This document shows positions 12,454 through 23,328 of a stretch of 64,000 nt of DNA, in pieces. Position 1 is the stretch's first letter. The number at the start of each line of letters is the position of its first letter. A model generated the notes under the pieces. It was not told the origin of the DNA and did no database searches. It saw nothing but the letters and a program-made list of their open reading frames with translations. The translations under genes were made by a program, and so were the position numbers. This DNA comes from Proteles cristata cristata (taxonomy: Eukaryota; Chordata; Mammalia; Carnivora; Hyaenidae), in NCBI GenBank assembly GCA_017311185.1, contig JAESUZ010000960.1:620001-684000 (forward strand). Direction: 5' to 3'.

Positions 12454-12646
12454 TTTTTTTTTTTAATGTTTTATTTATTTCTGAGAGAGAGAGACCATGT
12501 GAGCAAGGGAGGGAGACACAGAATATGAAACATGATCCAGGCTCTGAGCTAGCTGTCAGCACGAGCCCGGTGGGGCTCGAACTCAGGAACCGTGAGATCA
12601 TGACCTGAGCGAAGTCGGGGGCCTAAATGAGCCACCCAGGTGCCCT
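12454..12646 (-). mobile_element. tRNA-Lys SINE (SINEC type)
   Basis: The tail 'TTTTTTTTTTTAATGTTTTA' comes first on the + strand, then the GA-rich tract, then the tRNA-derived head ending GCCACCCAGGTGCCCT. It is full length. The flanking TSD is TGAGTGTTATC (12443-12453) and TGAGCATTATC (12646-12656). Confidence 0.92.
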
Positions 12647-12655
12647 GAGCATTAT

Positions 12656-12886
12656 CTTTAAAAAAAATTTTTTTAACATTTATTTATTTTTGAGAAACAG
12701 AAAGAGAGGACAAGTGGGGGAGGGGCAGACAGAGAGGCACACACACACACACACAGAATCTGAAGCAGGCTCCAGGCCCTGAGCTGTCAGGAGAGGACCT
12801 GATGTGGGGCTTATATCCACAAACACGAAATCATGACCTGAGAAGAAGTTGGATGTTTAATTGACTAAGCTACCCAGGCACCCCCC
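12656..12886 (-). mobile_element. tRNA-Lys SINE, second hit at same site
   Basis: Full-length SINE on the minus strand: poly-T, TTTATTTATTTTTGAGA, an internal (CA) run at 12738-12756, and a head ending AAGCTACCCAGGCACCCC. The right flank has TGAGCATTATTTTA (12893-12906), a third copy of the target sequence that flanks the SINE at 12454-12646. Confidence 0.92.
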
Positions 12887-13420
12887 AAAATTTGAGCATT
12901 ATTTTATGTCTCTGTATTTATACAATCCAACATAATTTCAAAGTTTTTGTTGGATAGCTGATTCAGTATTTCTTTGGTTTATTGTCTATTTTTTCTTATT
13001 TCTATTATTTCTATTATTATCTATTTTTTCTTCTGTTTTTCATTTGTGTTTTAACTTGTTAATGTGTCTAGTAATTTTGGCCTGAATGCCAGAACCTATA
13101 AATGGCATTTGATAACATAAATGGCATTTGAGGTCTGAGATAAAGGCATACTCTAATGGTATTTACTCTGGCTTTTGGAAATAAATGAGGGGTGCCAGGA
13201 GTCTGGCATCCTTTTACCACTCCATGAGATGAAAATATTGAAAATTTGGCTTCAGACTCTGTGAGGACATATCTACTTCTCATTTACCCTAACTGCTAGA
13301 AGATAAGGGTTTTTGGGTCTTAATTCAAAATTTGGGGAATTACAGGCTGTTTCTCTTACGCAGAACTTGGGTCTTGTTCCTCTAATCCTTAACAGTTCTC
13401 AAAAATGTTGTTTACTTTCT

Positions 13421-14770
13421 TTGTCTTTCAGTGCTTCTTTCTGAATTGGTAGAGAGCCCTAAAAGAATATTGGTTTCAAATACTAAGCTTACGTTTTTTG
13501 TTTCTATATATCCCTGATCTATCTGTCTGGCATATTTCACTACCTTGTTACCTTTCTTAAACTTCAAGGAGATTTTTTAATACGTTGACCACATTTTTTA
13601 GTTACCCTCAGCACTATATTTTATCCAGATTAACTAGCTCTTTCCTAGCAGAAACAGAAGTCCTTCCTATTCTCTAGTTATTTTCCCTTGCAGATCTCTT
13701 GTCCCTTGTCTTTTAAAATAAGTTATAAACGGAAACACCCAAAATTTGAATCTATACATTTCCAATCTGAAATCTGTGAAATTGAAATATACTTATATTC
13801 AGCTGTCTATGAGTCATTTCCAGCTAAATGTCTAATAAATATATTAAGTGGATGTTATGAAAACCAAATTTCAAATAATTTCTTTAAGATTGCTCCCTCT
13901 GTAGTCTTTTCCACGTCAGTTAACGGAATTCAAGAATTTCAGTCATGGAAGAGGAAAACTTGGAGTCCTTATTGACTTTTCTCTTTTCTCATACACTGTT
14001 TTTTATCCAGCAACAAAACTTGTCATCTCCACATTTAGAAAATATTCCATATTGTATTTCTTTTGCTACTTCCATGCTATCCCTTTGAATCTAAACCACC
14101 ACCATCATCTCTCCTGCATAGCCAGGTTCAAATATTTGTGAGGATGGGTAGAAAATGTCATAAACATCGATAAGCATGAAGTCAGAGAACTTAAGGAAGT
14201 TATTTAACATCTCTTTAGCTAATTTATTTCAAAAAACTAAAAAAAAGAAACAATTCACATATATATTATTAAACTGCACATGAGAAGTAAATGACTTAAT
14301 GTTTATAGAAATAACAACATTGTCTATCATATAATAAATGCTACATATTAGCAATTATTATTTGGCCTTATTTATCATTCAGTATTGAAGCTGGGAATAA
14401 GACTTAGAAATATGAAAGTTTATTGATCAAAAGGTTCTCATACTTTGAGCAATTATTTCTATATCCAAACATCCAAATATACACATCTAAAATTCTCAAA
14501 ACAAAATATGAAAATTGGGAACATATACTAGAATAAATATTGCCTATTTGGAAAATAATAAATAAAAATTCTCAGCTTTTTTAGCTTATAACTGTAAAAT
14601 GATGCCTTTGACTTCCTTTCTTTATTCAATACCTAGCATTATGCAGGTATATGAATTTATTATAAAATAAAAGGATATTGGATCTAACTCTACTCAACAT
14701 AAATGGTCTGTGCCCAATTTTGATGCCTTTTGATATTATCAATAGTGGAGTTTTTTAATTTCCTTTTTAA
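13421..14770. other. AT-rich unique DNA
   Basis: No transposon recognised. A 95-codon frame at 13688-13975 (+) has no domain, no Kozak-like start and AT-driven composition, so it is not called a gene. Confidence 0.4.
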
Positions 14771-14772
14771 AA

Positions 14773-14822
<50 letters not shown>
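14773..14822 (+). repeat. (TATC)n tetranucleotide microsatellite
   Basis: About 12 perfect TATC units with no interruption. It sits exactly where the A/T tail of the adjoining minus-strand SINE should be, so it grew out of a SINE tail. Perfect arrays of this length are usually length-variable. Confidence 0.95.
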
Positions 14823-14982
14823 AGAGATAGAGTGTGTAAGCCAGGGGCAGAGGAGAGAGAGAGAATCTCTCCCATGCTGAGCATGGAGTCCAATACAGAG
14901 CTCTGTCTCATGACCTTGAAATTATGATCTGAGCCAAAATCAAGATTTGGATGCTTAACTGACTGAGCCACCCAGATGCCCT
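14823..14982 (-). mobile_element. tRNA-Lys SINE, partial
   Basis: GA-rich tract, then head motifs in reverse: 'GAAATTATGATCTGAGCCAA' and 'ACTGAGCCACCCAGATGCCC'. The head is intact. The tail has been replaced by the TATC array. The 65-codon frame at 14730-14927 is only this repeat. Confidence 0.85.
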
Positions 14983-16654
14983 CCTCCCCTTTTTTGTTCT
15001 CTTCATCACTTTGCTCAGACTCAGGTTAATCACCATTCATCGTGTTAAACTATGCTACAACCACTCAGAAATAAAAAGAAGAAATCAGTGAGGGAATTAC
15101 TTTGTATTCACTCTTTGAGAAGCCAATTTATTAATGTATTCTAACTTCAGAGGAATTCTTTCACCAAATAAAGCTATCTGTGATAATATACTCCACTACA
15201 ACATATTCCATACATTATTATTAAAATATAGGGTACTTAACAGTGGGATGCAAAGTCAGGAAACACTACAAGAATAATGACATTAGATTATTCAATGAAA
15301 TCATAAATAAAATGAATTTCCATTTCAAAGCAAACCAGCCTTCTAAGCAAGTAGGATTTCTGAAAAGGAATAAATGCATATTTTGTTAACTAAGACCCTT
15401 AATTTAATTCACACAAAAATGGACCTAGATCTGAAACTGGAGGGTGGAGCAGCAGAGAGCTAAATTATTCTGCACTCCAGAATGTGAATTATAGTTCCTG
15501 AGAGGCAAAGAAAAAAGAAAAAACACACACACACACACAACATTAAAATGGCAAGTTGCTACAACATTCACTTTGAAAATTATTGAAATTTATTTGCTAA
15601 GGGATTTAGCTGTGTAACAGTTCTACTCCTAACTTTTCCCCACCTCGGCTTCCAGTCTCACTACCCTTCAGGGTAGCTAGAAATACAATCAAGATTTGGC
15701 AAATGGAAAGTTGGCAGGTGTGTAGATAATCAGAAAAATCTGGGGAATTTCACGGGTGGGTCAGCCTCATCTGCAGGATCATGAGATAATTCAAAACCTG
15801 AGTTAATTCAGGGAAGTACAAACTTATAGATGTATTAACCAAGACAATAAATGTATGCCCACCCTCCCAGAATTATTAGAAATCTTGCGTAGGCATTAAA
15901 CTCAATATATGTCATTAAATGTGGGAATTAAAGTCAATCACATTTGACTTGCAAAGGAATGGTGTGACTTAAATGAGCATTTGAGTTATAAATAATTTAC
16001 CAAAGGAGTTAGGATGATCAGGTTTTGTGTACTCTTTACCCTCTTCAGACAAAATGACTCAGCCAATTTCAGACATGGTACAAAATTTATATAATAGTAG
16101 GCAAAAGGCATTTTTTTTCTGCTTACGACAACCAATTTTTATGAACTGAAAAAATATGTGTATGTTCACATTCGCCTTTAAATCTGAAACAAAATACACA
16201 GCAGTACTTGTTTCCCTTTGTCAGGGGAGGTGGGGCAGTAGGGTGTGTGTCTGGAGGGAGCGGAGAGGCGTGAAGGAGCCTTCCTTCAAGCCTGGATGGA
16301 AAAAAAAGAAGAGACTTTTTCTTGTTGCTGTCTTAATAATAAAACAAAATAATAATGATTTTTATAAACTTCTATTTTTCAGGTATATATGTTATATATA
16401 TTTTGCATTCTCTATTTCCTTAAAGTTCTACAAAAACTGTATGAAGGTGGTGTTACAGAAAGCAAACTACATTTGCCATTCAGACAGAAAAGTTAAAAAT
16501 CCAGTGTTCAGGAAACACCTAGAAAACTACATTTTTACCAGATCTATATGAAAAGTTTTAAGGGAGATGCTATCTCCTTAGGGAAAAAAAATTGGACGTA
16601 GACTACATACATCTTTAAGCAGAAGGAAAAAAATAAAGCTATTTTTAAAAATTT
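14983..16654. other. AT-rich unique DNA
   Basis: Contains a short (CA) run at 15522-15539. The 131-codon frame at 16156-16551 (+) is lysine/phenylalanine-rich, matches no family known to me and has no upstream promoter or splice context, so it is treated as chance. Confidence 0.4.
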
Positions 16655-16850
16655 TTACCATGTACCAAGTGCAGCTGAATGCTTTACATCAATCACTTCC
16701 CTTGATAGTACGAGCAACCCTATGAGGTAAGTATTAATATCCTCATTTATAGAAGAGAGAATCCAATTTTTACAAAAATCTAAGCATTCCATTGATACTA
16801 AAATTCAATCCAAGTCTGCTTAACTCTAAACTCCTAACTTCAAACTACTC
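16655..16850 (-). mobile_element. MIR SINE
   Basis: Reverse-complement MIR core: 'ATGTACCAAGTGCAGCTGAA', 'GCTTTACATCAATCACTT', 'CAACCCTATGAGGTAAGTAT', 'CCTCATTTATAGA', in that order. Ancient, shared across mammals. Confidence 0.75.
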
Positions 16851-17381
16851 TGCGTACAGCCCTCCTGTCTATTATAAAGGTAAGAACTAAGGAGTATGAC
16901 TTAGAGCCTGAGAGCAGATAAACTTACTAGGATGTAAAAAAAAAATCTCTTTGATAATGAACAATACCACTGAAATTCTTTAATACGATTTTGAAAAATA
17001 AAATCTGCTAAAGTCGTTATCAACTGATAGTTATATTCAAAGCTAGTGGATGCCATTCCCATGAATCTGGTAGTTAATCTTAAAAGCCAGTTCTAAGACT
17101 AAGCTAAGCATGCCCTTTTCACTTGAACTTTCAAGAGAGATAGGGCTAATTCCAATATCATTACATATTCTCTATAGGTCATGAATCTCATATATATGAA
17201 ATCAGAGATGGAATCACAGTGTAATTTTCTTTCTGCATGCTTTACCAAAGAATATTTGCTTAAAATAGGATTTTTTTTCTTTTTTTTCTTTTTGCTAATA
17301 ATAAGATAGGAAACAATTTCTTTCTGGTTTTTGAAATGGGAAAACAATATTATGTTAGGACCAACAGAAGATAATTTTGGA
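16851..17381. other. AT-rich unique DNA
   Basis: No repeat recognised apart from T-rich runs at 17271-17291. The 95-codon minus frame at 17099-17386 is judged chance. Confidence 0.4.
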
Positions 17382-17429
17382 TACAATAGTCACTTCTTTT
17401 TTTTTTTTTTTTTTACAATAGTCACTTCT
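17382..17429. repeat. Bare poly(T) flanked by a 16-bp target duplication
   Basis: TACAATAGTCACTTCT is present at 17382-17397 and again, perfectly, at 17414-17429. Between them there is only a T run (17398-17413). This is the structure expected of an LINE-driven insertion in which nothing but the poly(A) tail was copied. Confidence 0.8.
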
Positions 17430-17522
17430 TTAAATTTTTTTTTAATTTCAGGAGAGAGAGAGAGAGACAGCGTGAGCAGGGGAGGGTCAGAGAGAGAGGG
17501 AGTCACAGACTGAAACAGGCTC
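17430..17522 (-). mobile_element. 5'-truncated young SINE
   Basis: Poly-T, 'CAGGAGAGAGAGAGAGAGAC', 'GCGTGAGCAGGGGAGGGTCA' and 'AGTCACAGACTGAAACAGGC' match the young felid subfamily. It then stops at GGCTC, without the tRNA head. A 7-bp duplication CACTTCT (17423-17429 and 17523-17529) marks the insertion. Confidence 0.85.
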
Positions 17523-17809
17523 CACTTCTAAATACACATTCAAAATATTATACAATATTATATAATTTTGAGGCCACATCTTTTTGTGTACATGAGAAGA
17601 TAAAAACTATTCAATTGGAATACACCACCATTCACAAAACAGGATTCTGACACAGACCCTACAGCTCAGGATGGTTTGTGGGGTGCGGATTCTTCTGTTC
17701 TGAGATTTGCTAAACTCGTCCACATTTTATAGTAGAGTTTATATGATCTCAGAGTTTCACTTTATGAAACACTGAGAACTGAAACCATCTACATCAACAC
17801 ATTTGTCTA

Positions 17810-17895
17810 TGTTTTTTTTTTAAGTTTGATTTTTTAATTCTAGTTAGTTTATATACAGCGTTATACGTTACTGTCTATGCTAACGTAATGATAAC
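17810..17895 (-). mobile_element. Possible L1 3'-end fragment
   Basis: T-rich DNA with 'TTAATTCTAGTTAGTTTATA' and TACAGCGTTATA resembles the reverse complement of carnivore L1 3' ends (…agttagttaacatacagtgttat…). Short, so weakly supported. Confidence 0.35.
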
Positions 17896-18162
17896 CAGAT
17901 GTCTTTCTAAGATGGCTTTCCTCTTAAAACACTGTTATCATCAACATAATTCAAAAATTCTTATCCAACAAGATAAAAGGTACAAATAACTTTACTGTTA
18001 ACTCTAGAATTTCCTGAGAAATTTACTAAAATGAGCATCAAACTGTTCAACTTTAATAGAAAGCATCAAATGAAAGTATTTTATCTTCAATGCTCTTTAA
18101 GAACTTCACTCAAATCTTCCTATTGCTGTGTTCAGTAAGCATATACTACCATATTCTGATTC

Positions 18163-18373
18163 TTTAAAAAATATTTTTAATGTTTATTTAATTATTTTGA
18201 TAGAAAAAGAGAGTGGGGGAGGAGTAGTGAATAGGAGAGAGAGAATCCCAAGCAGGCTCTGCACTGTCAGCAGCAGAGTCCAATGCAAGGCTCAGACTCA
18301 TGAACCATGAGATCAAGACCTGAGCTGAAATCAAGAGTTGGGCACTTAACCAGCCGAGCTATCCAGGTACCCT
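18163..18373 (-). mobile_element. tRNA-Lys SINE
   Basis: Older copy: 'TTTTTAATGTTTATTTAATT', GA-rich tract, 'CATGAGATCAAGACCTGAGC' and the head end 'CCGAGCTATCCAGGTACCC'. The 60-codon frame at 18128-18310 is this repeat. Target duplication not clear. Confidence 0.88.
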
Positions 18374-18757
18374 TATTCGAATTTGTTCTAATTCTAATCA
18401 AGCCCCTACTTTGAAAAACTCACCTAAAACAGACTTCAAAATCACAAAGTTATGCCAGATTGCTCTGAAACCCTACTTACACTCTGTCAAGTTAATGATC
18501 TTTACCTTAGTATACTGGAAAGGTTCAGTTTTCTCTTGTCACTAGGATGTTTGGGGGCTAGTTTCAGGGAGTTGGGATATGATTATACACTGAAGAATCC
18601 TATTGTTTTAAAAATGTACTGGTAAAAATCTCGTTTTTTAACTCTTATCTTCTATAAGAATTATTTTGAGGGGAGGAGTTATTTTGTTTTATATCATTAA
18701 TTTTTTGTTATGTAGCATTTATTAAAAATATTTGGTTTCACAAAGGAAAAGAATGAT

Positions 18758-18972
18758 TTTTTAAAAATTTTTAATGTTTTATTTATTTCTGAAAGAGAGA
18801 CAGCATGAGCAGTGGAGGGTCAAAGAGAGAAGGAAATACAGAATCTGAAACAGGCTCCAATCTCTGAGCTATCTGTCAGCACAGCCCAACGCAGGGCTCG
18901 AATCCACAAACCATCAGATCATGACCTGAGCTGAAGTCATACACTTAACTGACTGAGCCACCCAGGTGCCCC
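18758..18972 (-). mobile_element. tRNA-Lys SINE
   Basis: Full length, with head end 'CTGAGCCACCCAGGTGCCCC'. TSD AAGAATGATT occurs on the left at 18749-18758 and on the right at 18973-18982. Confidence 0.92.
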
Positions 18973-18982
18973 AAGAATGATT

Positions 18983-20238
18983 GTTATATCTAAGAATTTT
19001 AATTAGTTAAATACATAAGTATGAAAAAATTCCCCCCAGTTTCTGAATTTTTTTTTTTAGGGAAGAGACTGCAGAGGTGTTCTCAGTAGTAGTTTTAGTG
19101 AATAAATCTAAGTCTGAGTAAATCTGAATGTAACCTATCAAGGTATAGGTGTGCCTAAACTTTGATTTCAACTTGTAGGAAGTTTGATACTTGCCCATCT
19201 CAAAATTTTTATAAATTCTTAGATGTGAAGGAATGGTCACCCTTGACTCTGAGGTCTAGGCTGCTCTGCATTAATTAACTTTATAGAACACTCCTCACAT
19301 GTGGCTTCTTGACGACTTACTGGGGATTCAAAAGTAGGACACTAAATTTACTGATTAAGGCCTAACACGTGCATACAGACACATTCACGTATGCTCACAT
19401 ATTCCAAAAAGTTCTTATGGCATTAACATAGTTTAATACACATTTTTAGAAATGTAGGATAGGATGTTTACATGTCAAAGATTCAAACAATTTAAAATTC
19501 TCTTTAGTGTCCTTTTTAAGTGTCTTTTTAAATTTTTAAGCCATTTCAATAACTTCAGCTCTAGCTTCCCCTGATGACGTCAGGGCCCACCCCTGATCTC
19601 TATCAGCGCTTTCCTCTCCACACATCAGTCACCTAAATAAATACAGCCTTCAGTGGTAGAAAGGTCCCAGATTATTTTATGTGAACTCAGCTGGGGATCA
19701 CTCATTTTCTTTCTATTCTTTGTTTCTTTCTTTTTCCTTAAATTTCTATCCTGGCTTTTATGATAGAATGGTTCAGTATGAGGGAAAAAGACAACTCTTG
19801 GTGAGTCCAGAACTGACTATACATCATCTTTAGCTGGCACTGTTCTACAGAGAAATAATTCAGTACACCTGAACCGAGAATAAAAATGAGGACCTGCATT
19901 AACAAAGTAGTTAGTACTAATAATGAATCATGGAGATCTTTAAAAAACAATTGTTCTCCTGGTTACTTTTTATGTAGTCCTGATAGATTTCTTGATGACA
20001 AAAACTTCCAAAAAGGTATAAGAAGTTGATTTAAACAAAGGGAGAAAAAAAAGAATCTAAAGGTAGGTACTAATCAGAACATAGACAATTTTTTCATAAA
20101 TCTTTCTTGTTTTATGCTTTCTAGATTATACTTCTGCTTATTTTTCTCATGGATTTTAGTTGGTTAGATTAAAATGTTAAGTGATTTTAAATGGCAGTAT
20201 ATTTAAAAATATATTTCTAATCCCTATCTTTCTTTCTG
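18983..20238. other. Unique DNA with a perfect CRE palindrome
   Basis: No transposon recognised. A GC-richer patch at 19557-19640 contains TGACGTCA at 19575-19582. Frames at 19007-19240 and 19738-19950 are judged chance. Confidence 0.45.
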
Positions 20239-20435
20239 TTTTTTTATTTTTGAGAGAGAGAGAAAGGATACAAGCAGAAGAGGAGCAGAGAGAAAGGGAG
20301 ACATAGGATCCATGAAGCAGGCTCCAGGCTCTGAGCTGTCAACACAGTGCCTGATGTAGGGCTTGAACCCATGAACCACAAGATCATGACCTGAACTGAA
20401 GTCGGATGCCTAACAGACAGCCACCCAGGTGCTCC
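20239..20435 (-). mobile_element. tRNA-Lys SINE
   Basis: 'TTTTTTTATTTTTGAGAGAG', then 'CACAAGATCATGACCTGAAC' and a head end 'CAGCCACCCAGGTGCTCC'. Diverged, with a short deletion in the head (ACAGACAGCC). Confidence 0.88.
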
Positions 20436-20524
20436 TGATCATAAAGAATCAAAGATAACACTGCTAGGATCATTTTGCTGTGAGGAACATGAAATGTTTC
20501 TTACTATAAGAGTAAAGTTAGAAT

Positions 20525-21500
20525 GTCAGAATGGCAAAAATTCACAATACAAGACACAACAGGTGTTGGTGAGGATGCAGAAAAGGGGGATCCTCTTGCA
20601 CTGTTAGTGGGAATGCTAACTGCTGGTATAGCCACTCTGGAGTGCATTATGTAGGTTCCTGAAAAAAAAGTAAAAATAGAACTACCCAGGCTGCCTGGGT
20701 GGCTCTGTCAGTTAAGGGTCCAACTCCTGTTTGGAGCTCAGGTTATGATTTCTCAGTTTGTGAGTTGGAGCCCCACATTGGTCTCTGTGATGACACCCTG
20801 GGATCTGCTTAGGATTCCCTCTTTCCCTTTCTCTCTGCCCTCACCCCCACTAAAATAAATAAATAAACATAAATCAATAAATAAATAAAATAGAACTACT
20901 CTACAATCCAGCAATTGCACTATAAAGTATTTTACCCAAAGGATACTAAAATGCTGATTCAGAGGGGCATATGCACCCTGATGTTTATCAACAATAGTCA
21001 AACTATAGAGAGAGCCCAAATGTCCCTAGACTGATGAATGGATAAAGAAGATATGGTATGTGTGTGTGTGTGTGTATGCAATTTACTTAGTTATCAAAAA
21101 AATGAAATCTTACCATTTGCAACAATGTGGATGAAGCTAGAATGTATTATACAAAGCAAAATAAGTCAGTCAGAAAATGACAAATAACTATATGATTTCA
21201 CTCACTTGTGAATTTAGAAAACAAAACAGATGAACACATGGAAATGGGTGGGGGTGCAAGAGAAGAGAGAGAAACAAACCACAAGAGAATCTCAACAATA
21301 GAGAAGAAACTGAGGGTGGACAGAAGAAAGTAGGTGGGAGATAAGCTAAATGAGTAGTGGGTATTAAGGAGGACACTTGTGATGAGCACTGGGTGTTGTA
21401 TGTAAGTGGTGAAACATTTAATTCTACTCCTAAAATGAATATTGCACTGCATGTTAACTAAACTTTAAATAAAAATAAATAAATGCATAATAAATAAATA
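20525..21500 (+). mobile_element. Carnivore L1 3' end, split by a SINE
   Basis: The + strand text follows the ORF2 C-terminal and 3'UTR region of carnivore L1: 'ACAACAGGTGTTGGTGAGGA', 'GCCACTCTGGAGTGCATTAT', 'CCAGCAATTGCACTATAAAG', 'AATGGATAAAGAAGATATGG', 'AAATAAGTCAGTCAGAAAAT' and 'GATGAGCACTGGGTGTTGTA', ending in an A-rich AAATAAATAAA tail. It is 5' truncated and has no open frame. A (TG) run at 21057-21074 replaces the usual AT run. A SINE interrupts it at 20689-20889. The minus frames at 21188-21452 are shadows. Confidence 0.88.
20689..20889 (+). mobile_element. tRNA-Lys SINE inside the L1
   Basis: Head 'GGCTGCCTGGGTGGCTCTGT', middle with 'GAGTTGGAGCCCCACATTGG', and a tail of AAATAAATAAATAAA repeats. 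The L1 sequence AAAATAGAACTAC is present on both sides, so it is the target duplication and proves the SINE is younger than the L1. Confidence 0.92.
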
Positions 21501-21937
21501 AATGCAATTAAAAATAAATTTCACATAATGCATTGCCTGGTAAAATAATTTAATTTAATGTTTATTTAGTAGACATTTAAAAAGCTGTAGTTTTTGCATC
21601 AAGCAGTATCTGTTTTATGTAAAACTCTGCATCTGTCCTTAAAGTACTTGCAGTTTTGCTGGAGGGCCAAGTGCTATTCACATGAAGAGATTAGAAACTG
21701 ACACAAGAACATATAAACGCCCATAATTAAGTACATTCAACTATCAGTATGTGTATCTACATAAACTATGGTATCACCAAAAAAGATTTTAATGGAAGTT
21801 AAGGAAGAGGCAAATCATATGAGGTAACAGCAACAATCCATCATCCAAAAAGAAATGCCATTTCTTATAAATGGATGATAAAAATAAACTAAACAAAAAT
21901 ACTCTTTTTTCAGTCTATAGAAACTTTCATAATTATA

Positions 21938-21963
21938 CATACACACACACACACACACACATA
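21938..21963 (+). repeat. (CA)n microsatellite
   Basis: About 12 uninterrupted CA dinucleotides, flanked by ATACATA. Confidence 0.9.
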
Positions 21964-21984
21964 CAGAAATCATTCCTAGCACTT

Positions 21985-22145
21985 AAGCATCCATGTTATC
22001 CTGAGTAAATTATTTAACAGCCTAGAGTTTGTTTTCTCATCTATGAAATTGCAAAAATCCTACCTACCACCAACAATCACTCTGAAAATTCAATGCCAAG
22101 TGTCCAATAGAGAGCAGAGCACATTGAGAGTGCTCAGTAAATGCA
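21985..22145 (+). mobile_element. MIR SINE
   Basis: MIR 3' two thirds on the + strand: 'CCTGAGTAAATTATTTAACA', 'GTTTTCTCATCTATGAAATT', 'CCTACCTACC', 'GAGCACATTGAGAGTGCTCA' and GTAAATGCAT. Confidence 0.75.
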
Positions 22146-23113
22146 TCTCTCATCTCCTCTTAGTGTGCTGCCTACAGGTACCATTTAACACAGATGTATC
22201 TGCCTTGGTTGATACATAAGCTGGAAGACTGAACAGAGACTGTGCATTTTAAATTTAAGCTGGGAAGACCTGCTTTATCAAATGAAAATGAGAAAAAAAT
22301 GGACTCCATCAATTTATATTTGTAAACATTATCATTTCATTAAAACCAAAATAAAATGCAAGTTTTTGAGTTTCAGATATTTCATACTATTATACAGTAA
22401 TGCAGATCCATCTCCACCTCTGGGAGGTAATGGGCCATGAAGTAAATGCACACGTTTTTACATGATTTCTCATCTGGACTGAATTAATTTAATGCAAATT
22501 GATGCATAGCTTTAGGTTGTTTCTGGAAAAAGTCATTTATAGGAGCCTTTGTTCCATTCAATTATAAAGGCATTTTCCATTTTACTTCTAGAGGTTGATG
22601 CACTTCTGACAGGTATTAAAACTATTCCGCTGAATTTTTTACATAAATTATTAAAGGAAAGTTAATATCTTTTAATATAAGACAGAATGACCCCTTTCTC
22701 CTTAGTTTTCCAGTACTCCAACATAAATTTTATGTGTAAAACTTCTATGTGCTTTTCTTTTAATGAAAGTTACAGCAGAAGGACAGTGTCTTTAAACTAG
22801 TTACAACTCTTGACAAATCCAGTAGAATACCTATTTTGAACTGCCATTTTTCAGCTACTGCTGTTTGTAGCACAATCTTGTTTTTTAATGCAGCCGGTAC
22901 TGACAGACCTTTATAAATAAATAATATCTTTACCTTTTACAACCACATGGACTTTTCGCACATACTCTTCAGACATTCTTCTCACTAATATTTAAATGTA
23001 AAATATGCTCAAGATCTTCCTTAAGGCTATCAAATGTCTCCATTTATAACGAACTAAATTAGGACTCTAACGGATATAGTTCCTTATTGAGACCCATTAA
23101 CCCAATTTTAGTT
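22146..23113. other. Unique DNA, candidate conserved non-coding block
   Basis: No transposon seen. 22380-22700 is rich in TAAT/ATTA cores and contains an octamer-like ATGCAAAT (22492-22499). Whether it is conserved cannot be judged from one genome. Confidence 0.35.
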
Positions 23114-23328
23114 GCTTTTTTTTTAATTTTTAAACGTATATTTATTTTTGAGACAGAGCACGAGCTGGGGAGGGGCAGAGAAAGAGGAAGACAAAGAATC
23201 TGAAACAGGCTCCAGGCTCTGAGCTGTCAGCAGAGAGCCCGATGTGGGGCTTGAACCCACAGATTAGGAGATCATGACCTGAGCCGAAGTCGGAGGCCTA
23301 ACCCACTGAGCTATCCAGGCACTCCAAG
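23114..23328 (-). mobile_element. tRNA-Lys SINE
   Basis: Full length. TSD CAATTTTAGTT at 23103-23113 and 23329-23339. Head end 'GAGCTATCCAGGCACTCC'. Confidence 0.93.

Larger units (their letters stand above)
11560..13420 (-). mobile_element. Old L1/HAL1-like LINE fragment with SINEs inside
   Basis: T-rich DNA with phrases typical of reverse-complemented old L1/HAL1 ORF1 and 5' regions, for example 'GTGTCTAGTAATTTTGGCCT' then 'GAATGCCAGAACCTAT' (13061-13100) and 'GGCATTTGAGGTCTGAGATA' (13122-13141). SINE insertions at 11821-12081, 12454-12646 and 12656-12886 interrupt it. No frame remains. The exact subfamily and edges need an alignment. Confidence 0.4.

Noticed and set aside
16156..16551. 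131-codon frame (+)
   Set aside because: No recognisable domain, basic and aromatic composition driven by AT content, nothing upstream to support expression.
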